A stretch of 64,000 nt of DNA from Zizania palustris (Eukaryota > Streptophyta > Magnoliopsida > Poales > Poaceae), in the NCBI GenBank assembly GCA_019279435.1, contig JAAALK010000079.1, positions 61,886,330 through 61,950,329 on the forward strand. The letters run 5' to 3'. The notes below the pieces were generated by a model, which was not told the DNA's origin, made no database searches, and was given only the letters and a program-made list of their open reading frames with translations. This document shows, piece by piece, positions 58,224-64,000 of the stretch (the stretch's first letter is position 1; each line of letters starts with the position of its first letter). Position numbers and translations under genes: made by a program.

Positions 58224-59518
58224 GGTTTATTCTGATTTTAAACCCTTGGGAGTGAAACGTGATGGATATTACGTAATCCTTTAATCTTTGGACATTTTAA
58301 TTGTCTATATATTACCATTATTTTCTGAAACGTTACAAATGATATTAATATTTATGTATTTTCATATATTTCATTATTATTTTTTGATTGATTGTTACAT
58401 ATCATTTTTGTATGTGTGCTAGATTAATTTTTTCGTATTCTTCTTCCCTTAGCGCTTTCCTCCTATGCCCTGTATTGCCCACATCTTTGTCTCCACTTGC
58501 GCTACTCCTTCGCAATAGTGCTCTCCTCCAAGCCATATCCAACATCACCGCTCCCCCACCGCCTCCGCCACGACAAAAACAGTGATCCTCCTACCAAGCC
58601 CACACATCTTAGGGGTCTTCTATTCCTCACCACCAACAATCATACATGGACGAGGAGGACGACCAAGACGATGAGGGAATATCCTCTAGGGCACCAAGGT
58701 GGTCATCATGCCAAAGCCATTCGTTGGATTTGTGTTGAATGACCGAGGGCACAGGTGCGGTCACCAGCGTCGCGCTGTTTTGGTGACTTTCCCGTCGTTC
58801 CGGCATCTAAGGTGGCGTAGAACTGGCATTGCAAAAAAGGAGGATCCGTGGGCAGGGCAAGGCGACGGTGATTTCCATGACCGCCGCCACAATTTTTCTG
58901 CGAGCGGATGTTGCCCCATTACGAACAGGGCATATGGAGGGAAGAAGAAGCGATGGTAGTATGGACGATACGAAAATTTAATGTATGCAGCTTATAGGTG
59001 GGGCTATAGCTCTAGAATATTAATGGTATTTTTAACATTTTGAAAAATAACGACTACGTAGAATCAATTAACCCTTTAGACGTATGGTGAGGTTACTTTA
59101 TGCATATAAACATCTGTATTTTTAGATTTCGAACCTACACGATGTCCGTGTTTATGGGTTTTAGATTTTAGAGAGATAATATAATATTTAAAATTAGGTT
59201 ATAAATTTTAAATTTTGCTATAAGTTTACACAAGAAACAAATATTTTTCTTTTCATTTTCTTATTATTTTTCGCAATATCCTCTTCGACTCGTCCCCTGA
59301 GGCCTCAACGACTTTTCCACCGTCCAACCCCGACCGACCGCGGCGAGGCAGATTCCAATTCCAAACCCAAATCGAGAAGCCCAGGCGCGCCGATTAGCCG
59401 GAGATCGAAATTAAAAGAAGTAGAGGCGCCTGCGCAAGAGGAGGAGGAGCAGCCGGCGGCGGCGGCGGTGGCGAAGTCGGCGGCGTCGGCGGCGGCCGCG
59501 GCGGCTGGGGTATCTGCG
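58224..59518. other. Intergenic DNA between divergent G-beta and two-helix genes
   Basis: AT-rich parts flank a GC-moderate stretch (58440-58960) with several short frames but no recognised protein. 59280-59518 is CpG-rich and is the likely promoter and leader of the gene at 59519, with a GGC-rich run just before its ATG. Confidence 0.4.
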
Positions 59519-60708
59519 ATGATAACCCGGTCGAAGCTGGTGGAGCAGCTGCGCGACTATCAGATCCGATCCCAGCACAAGTAAGTCTCCCGCCTGTTCC
59601 ATTCTCCGCAAACCCAACTGCAATTACGCCTAGTTTGTTTGTGGTAATTGACACGCTTAGATCTCGGGCTCCCGGTAGGCAGGTCTCCGGCTAGGGTTTG
59701 TTTCGAAGTCACACTGGTCTAAGCCGTGTTCTTGATAGGCAATGCGATTTACTCGAGCCCTGTAACCTGGTGGAACGAATGGCCTAGCCAATTGCTGTAT
59801 AACATGGACCATATGGCTGCCTGTTTTGATGCGCCCATGCATTGTTGATTTGTTGTACTATAATCTGGATTCAACATGAGTACAGAAGGCATTTTGCAGT
59901 AGTCGCTAAAGCAGAGTCTATCCTAGTTGCTCTTTCTAAGATGTTGAGGTGCCCTTTCACCTGGATTTCACTTTTTACTTGTGGAAGCAAAAATAATTTC
60001 TAGGTGGAGTTCTTTACCAGTTACCACCCTTGTTCTAAATACTAGGGATACCAGTAATTATAACTTGGCAGGGTCCAATGTTTGGTACCTCAGATGCCCA
60101 ATCTCGGTAACTTTTGAAGGACCTGTTACTAATGTATTTCAGGCTCAACCGAGCCTTGCCATGGCTCAGTATGTTTGTTTACATGGTTTTGCATGAGTGG
60201 TTACACTTTATAAGTAATAAGCTTATGAGAATGCATTCTGCTAAATTCGCTTGCTGTTTCTTGAATAGGAACACCAAAATATGCTAGCAGACCACTTTAT
60301 CTTGCTATGAAACTTATGATCGATTTTACATGTCAATTCAGAAACTGAGATTTTCCTCTCTCAATGTATCATGAAACCGTCTGGTATGACATGTTTTCTC
60401 GTATTCGTCCAAAATTATATATTCCCTTTTAGTTGTTCCTCTATCAAATACAGTTTCCACCTCAGTGATCTGAACATGCCTCTGCTTCTACATTGTGCAG
60501 GCGTGACATAATTGGAGCAGTCTCATGGGGTTTGCTGTGTTGCTTTCTGATAATATCCTCCTACATGACATTGTACTTCAGGCACTTCTGGCTATCTGCT
60601 GTTATTATCTCACTCGGTATTCTTCTACCTGCCGGCCTGTATATTTTGAGGCAGAGAAAGCTTGCTAAGAAAAGAGAGAGAAGATTAATGTTGCCTCTCT
60701 CCATGTAA
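59519..60708 (+). CDS. Small two-helix membrane protein, unrecognised
   Basis: Two exons, 59519-59580 and 60501-60708, GT-AG, phases agree, 89 residues from MITRSKLVEQLRDYQIRSQH. Two hydrophobic segments (about 24-46, AVSWGLLCCFLIISSYMTLY; about 50-70, WLSAVIISLGILLPAGLYIL) are joined by a short loop. The tail is strongly basic (RQRKLAKKRERR). No in-frame ATG lies upstream in the leader. The shape suggests a membrane hairpin with cytosolic ends. I do not know the family. The long 920-bp intron and CpG-rich leader support a real gene. Confidence 0.72.
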
Positions 60709-61278
60709 GGTTGGGTTGTTTCCCTGATTTTGTGGTTATTCTTAACCATATAGAATCCACATTTTCTGCTTGCTTCAGGCACACCCTTCATTCATCTTAC
60801 TCTGCCCACAGTAATGGTATACATCCTCATTCTTTAGTCCTCACTGAAGTGCTAGAAGATATATCATCCATTTTTTTGAGTTTAATGTTGTGTGAGTAGA
60901 TAATCTCCAATGTTTGTTGGGTATAGGAGCATGTGTTTCTGCTACAGTTTCTTTTTCTTAGTTTAATCTATGCTTGCAGCATGAGAAGTGCTTCCCTTGG
61001 GCATCACACTTTTGTAACTAAACGCTGACAGAATTTGTAAGCCATATCCACCCTTGTTACTTGTACTCTAGTCGGTTTCTGGATTAAAATGAGTACACCA
61101 AACAATCCTTTGACCCTTTTTGTCCAGTTGATATTGTTTTGACAATTTTGCTGAACAGTGAACACTTTCTTCTTATTCTTGAAATACATGTATACATATA
61201 GTCATTGAAACATATTTTGCTGCGTGGTTTGGTTCATCCAAAGAAAGTTGAGGTTGTTGAAGAAAATCAAAACTAAGT

Positions 61279-61602
61279 GGGCGTTTGGTTCTATGGACTA
61301 AAGTTTAATTCGTGTTACATCGGATGTTTGGACATCAATTTGAAGGATTAAATGTGAACTAATTATAAAAAGAATTACATAATCGAAGTATTATTCGCTA
61401 GATGAATTTATTAAGTCTAATTAATCCATAATTAACAAATGTTTATTATAGTATCACATTGTCAAATCATGATGTAATTATGTTCATTAGATTCTGTTTC
61501 ATGAATAATCCATTGATTATGAGTATATTTAATACTCTAAAATAACATCTAAACATCTGATGACCGGGCTAAACTTTTAGATTAAAGAACAAAAAAAGAC
61601 AC
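61279..61602. mobile_element. Rice MITE, GGGCGTTTGGTTC type
   Basis: Ends GGGCGTTTGGTTCTATGGAC and a degraded complement. Arms include CATCGGATGTTTGGACATC and its partner ACATCTAAACATCTGATG, and AATTTATTAAGTCTAATTAA in the body. This matches a common rice MITE I know by sequence type but cannot name with certainty. Confidence 0.65.
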
Positions 61603-62122
61603 CTAAACTATGAAGATCATGGCTATCTCTCCGATATCCCATATCGCGGAAAAGTATCAAAAAGTACTGAGAAAGTATCCATCTAGAGGTAGGAAGTATC
61701 CTATTTATTTTTAAAAAATATTGCAAAAATAGAGGATACATCCTAGATACGTGTATAGGCATATTCAATATGTATCACAGATTTATCGACCGTACCGATG
61801 CTTTCTAGATTTGGACCATGTGTTTCATTGTAATGAACTACGTCATCGTTAGAGTTCCATTCAAATTTATCTTTCATTGGTTCTTCCTTTCTCTCCTAAC
61901 TAGCCCGCGCATCCATCGATCTCCGCTTGAATTCTTGAACCAGAGACGAGACGGAGGCATCAGGCATGGAGCGGGATTGTATCATGGCTCGCCGTCGGGT
62001 CGTATGAAGGCCTATGATCCGCAAGGGCCCAGCGAGCCAAGCAGGCAGCCCAGCCTCCTCCAAGGTTAGAAACCCTCGCCGCGTCGGCTGGTTTCGGTGC
62101 CGCTTCTCCCCGCTGATCTCCG

Positions 62123-62488
62123 ATGGCCGCCGCCGCCGTCCCGCTCCGCAGGCTCCTTCTTCGCCTCCGAAAGCCACCGCCGATCCCCATCCCTCTCCTC
62201 TCCCACCTCCAGTCCCAAACCCCACAGGCCCCAGCTGCCATGCCTCACCTGGCAGACCCGATCCCGAGCCAGGCCCCGGCGCCGAATCTCCGTGACCTCC
62301 TCTCCTCCTTCCACCCCGGGTTCCAGACGTACCCATCCCTCGACCCGAGTGTGGCGGCGGAGGAGGAGGCGGACGGCGACGGGGGAGGCGCCGAGGTGTG
62401 GGCGGACAGCGTGAAGAAGAAGCGGAAGCGCAAGATGAACAAGCACAAGCTCGGCAAGCTCCGGAAGCGCCTCCGCCGCCAGACGTAG
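62123..62488 (+). CDS. Mitochondrial small-subunit ribosomal protein mS38-like (COX24/AURKAIP1 domain)
   Basis: A single-exon 121-residue frame, ATG at 62123, stop TAG at 62486-62488. The N-terminus (MAAAAVPLRRLLLRLRKPPP) is Arg/Leu-rich without acids, as in mitochondrial presequences. The middle is Pro-rich and poorly conserved, with LRDLLSSFHPGFQTYPSL. The C-terminus VKKKRKRKMNKHKLGKLRKR is the hallmark of the mS38/COX24 family, a basic helix that sits on the small-subunit rRNA. An imperfect tandem repeat follows in the 3' flank. Confidence 0.85.
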   Translation: MAAAAVPLRRLLLRLRKPPPIPIPLLSHLQSQTPQAPAAMPHLADPIPSQAPAPNLRDLLSSFHPGFQTYPSLDPSVAAEEEADGDGGGAEVWADSVKKKRKRKMNKHKLGKLRKRLRRQT

Positions 62489-62569
62489 AGCGTACCGCCG
62501 CCTCACGGTGAACAACCTCCCCCTCTCCGATTCGATTACGATTAGCATGTCACCATTTCACGCGTTCCG

Positions 62570-62770
62570 GTGCTTGTCGCCATTACTCTCACAGAGGAAA
62601 TGCGATTGTGCTTGTCGCTATTACTCTCCCAGAGGAAATGGGATGGTGCTTGTCGCCATGACTATGACAGCAAATGGGATGGTGCTTGTAGTTGTCGCCA
62701 TGACTGTGACATAGCAAATGGGACGGTGCTTGTCACCAATTCGCCATGACTCTGACAGAGCAAATGGTAT
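62570..62770 (+). repeat. Minisatellite in the mS38 3' flank
   Basis: Five imperfect copies of a 37-45-bp unit with GTGCTTGTCGCCATGACT and GACAGAGCAAATGG. Probably in the 3' UTR. Confidence 0.8.
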
Positions 62771-63012
62771 GGAGGGCTCCATGTGTTGAGTTATTAGCCA
62801 CTTTTTCTAGCTCATTTGAATTGACTATATATAGATGGAAATGCTGCATCCTTAAGTGATATGTTTGTCATATTACTATGGCAGAGATAGATGTAGATGA
62901 ATAGGTTTGAAACTCTGGGGAGCTCTCATTCAGTTTGGTTGTTCCTCAGTTCCGATACAGCGGTATCTGTTGAGATATGTATGCAGTGCAGTGGTGCTAA
63001 AATGGCCTTGGA

Positions 63013-63080
63013 ACAGCACATGTAGAAATCATAGTACAGCACATGTAGAAATCATAGTACAGCACATGTAGAAATCATAG
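63013..63080. repeat. 23-bp tandem repeat, three copies
   Basis: CAGCACATGTAGAAATCATA plus GTA, three nearly identical copies in a row. Confidence 0.9.
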
Positions 63081-64000
63081 TTTGCATGTGGTAACACTGA
63101 AAACACTAGTCCACACATTATTCACACTTCTGTTCACACATCTTCCATTTCCATTACTGAGTTTTGCTAGCTGAAACAATGCAAAATTGAAAAAAGTACA
63201 TCAAGTCACTTTGTGCTATATCACTGGGCTAAATGTTTTCAGGTTAATTAGCTAAAGTTATGATGTTCCTTTTATATTGTCTTTTTAGGACTCCAAATTA
63301 GTAAAGGCCCCTTTTCAAAATATTCTTGCATAAATTGCTTGTCTTGAGGATTTTGCCATTTTAACAAGAGAGTTTGTTTAGTGTCAATGGTAGCTGTTCT
63401 ATGGTCAAACACTCAAACTGTTATAGTCATTACTCAATGTGTGATTATGTAGACTGCTGCAAGTATAAATTATGTTATACCTTGGATCTATTTACTTGCG
63501 TGCCATCCTGTCACGGTAGAAGTTATCACTCGCTTATAGTAGTAACTCGTGCACAACATAACATTGTGGTCACGTATACACTTTTCTGGGCACTAATTCA
63601 CTGTCCTGTTTATTTTAGTAGGCCAAAGGATTGCACTTGCCAGCAAGCACTCGACAACGCTCCCTCGTTACAAGCTGATTGTTTTTAGCAGTTTTGATTT
63701 GATTATGGGAGGAGCTAGTTCAATACCAGCCTATGATTGTTGGTACTTGGTATCCATCTACAAATGTGCTCAAAATGAGCCCCAGGAAGCAGTGGTATGT
63801 ACATGAATTTCTGGCCAATAAAACTGTAATCTGGCAGTAGTTTGCCCTTTTGTATTGTTCTTCCTCTAAACTGATGCTATAACATGTACTCAATCAGATC
63901 GTGGTGTATCCGAAGACATTCATCAGTAGGTTGATAGCTATTCAGTGGTCCTGCTCCAGCTAAATGAGCAGTTTCTGCCTGTTAGTTCCGATTTTATGAA
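63081..64000. other. 3' flank and intergenic DNA, no gene seen
   Basis: Moderate AT content, no conserved frame on either strand. Confidence 0.45.

Noticed and set aside
1..64000. CRISPR arrays, operons, bacterial-type regulatory sites
   Set aside because: None seen; the sequence is a plant nuclear region.

Overview
The window reads as nuclear DNA of a grass, almost certainly Oryza (rice). It has AT-rich intergenic DNA full of short inverted-repeat elements, GC-rich first exons, GT-AG introns and two LTR retrotransposon families. From memory, the linkage of a SWAP70-like gene, an NPR3-type gene, an ANP32-like gene, a dUTPase and the heterotrimeric G-beta gene matches a segment of the long arm of rice chromosome 3 (SWAP70A, NH3, ANP32, DUT, RGB1). 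That placement is recall plus inference; I could not search a database.

Layout. 1-8344 holds the 5' exons of a SWAP70-like PH-domain gene (minus strand). Its sixth intron contains a 5.9 kb Copia element (316-6246), which is itself split by a 1.9 kb solo LTR of another family (2895-4828). 10821-13337 is a complete eight-exon TLC-domain membrane protein gene (minus). 17757-20326 is a complete four-exon NPR1-like gene of the NPR3/NPR4 type (minus). 25249-25690 is a broken PORR-domain (organelle RNA-splicing factor) gene. About 26-39 kb is gene-poor and built of MITEs, TA microsatellites and degenerate tandem repeats. 39531-40721 is a BOI/SBP1-type RING E3 ligase gene (plus). 43370-44062 is an ANP32-like gene (plus), followed by a truncated Ty3/gypsy element (44668-46440) and a seven-exon plant mobile domain (PMD) gene (46672-49520, plus). 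51116-51825 is dUTPase (minus). 52985-57829 is the six-exon G-beta gene (minus). 59519-60708 is a small two-helix membrane protein (plus). 62123-62488 is a mitochondrial mS38-type ribosomal protein (plus).

The genes form no operon-like unit. Shared themes are defence and GTPase signalling (SWAP70-like Rac/Rop exchange factor, NPR3-like salicylate receptor, BOI-type E3, G-beta) and housekeeping (dUTPase, mS38, ANP32). All multi-exon models were built by hand from splice sites and checked for phase continuity. The TLC, NPR, PMD, dUTPase, G-beta and two-helix genes close without internal stops.

Points most worth a second look: the contrast between nearly identical Copia LTRs and a wrecked, gag-deleted, nested interior; a 58-bp near-perfect hairpin in the last intron of the G-beta gene; several MITEs embedded in TA microsatellites that share termini; a set of Mutator-like MITEs with 9-bp target duplications; an intact PMD gene directly behind a truncated gypsy element; and an in-frame, stop-free intron in the RING gene.
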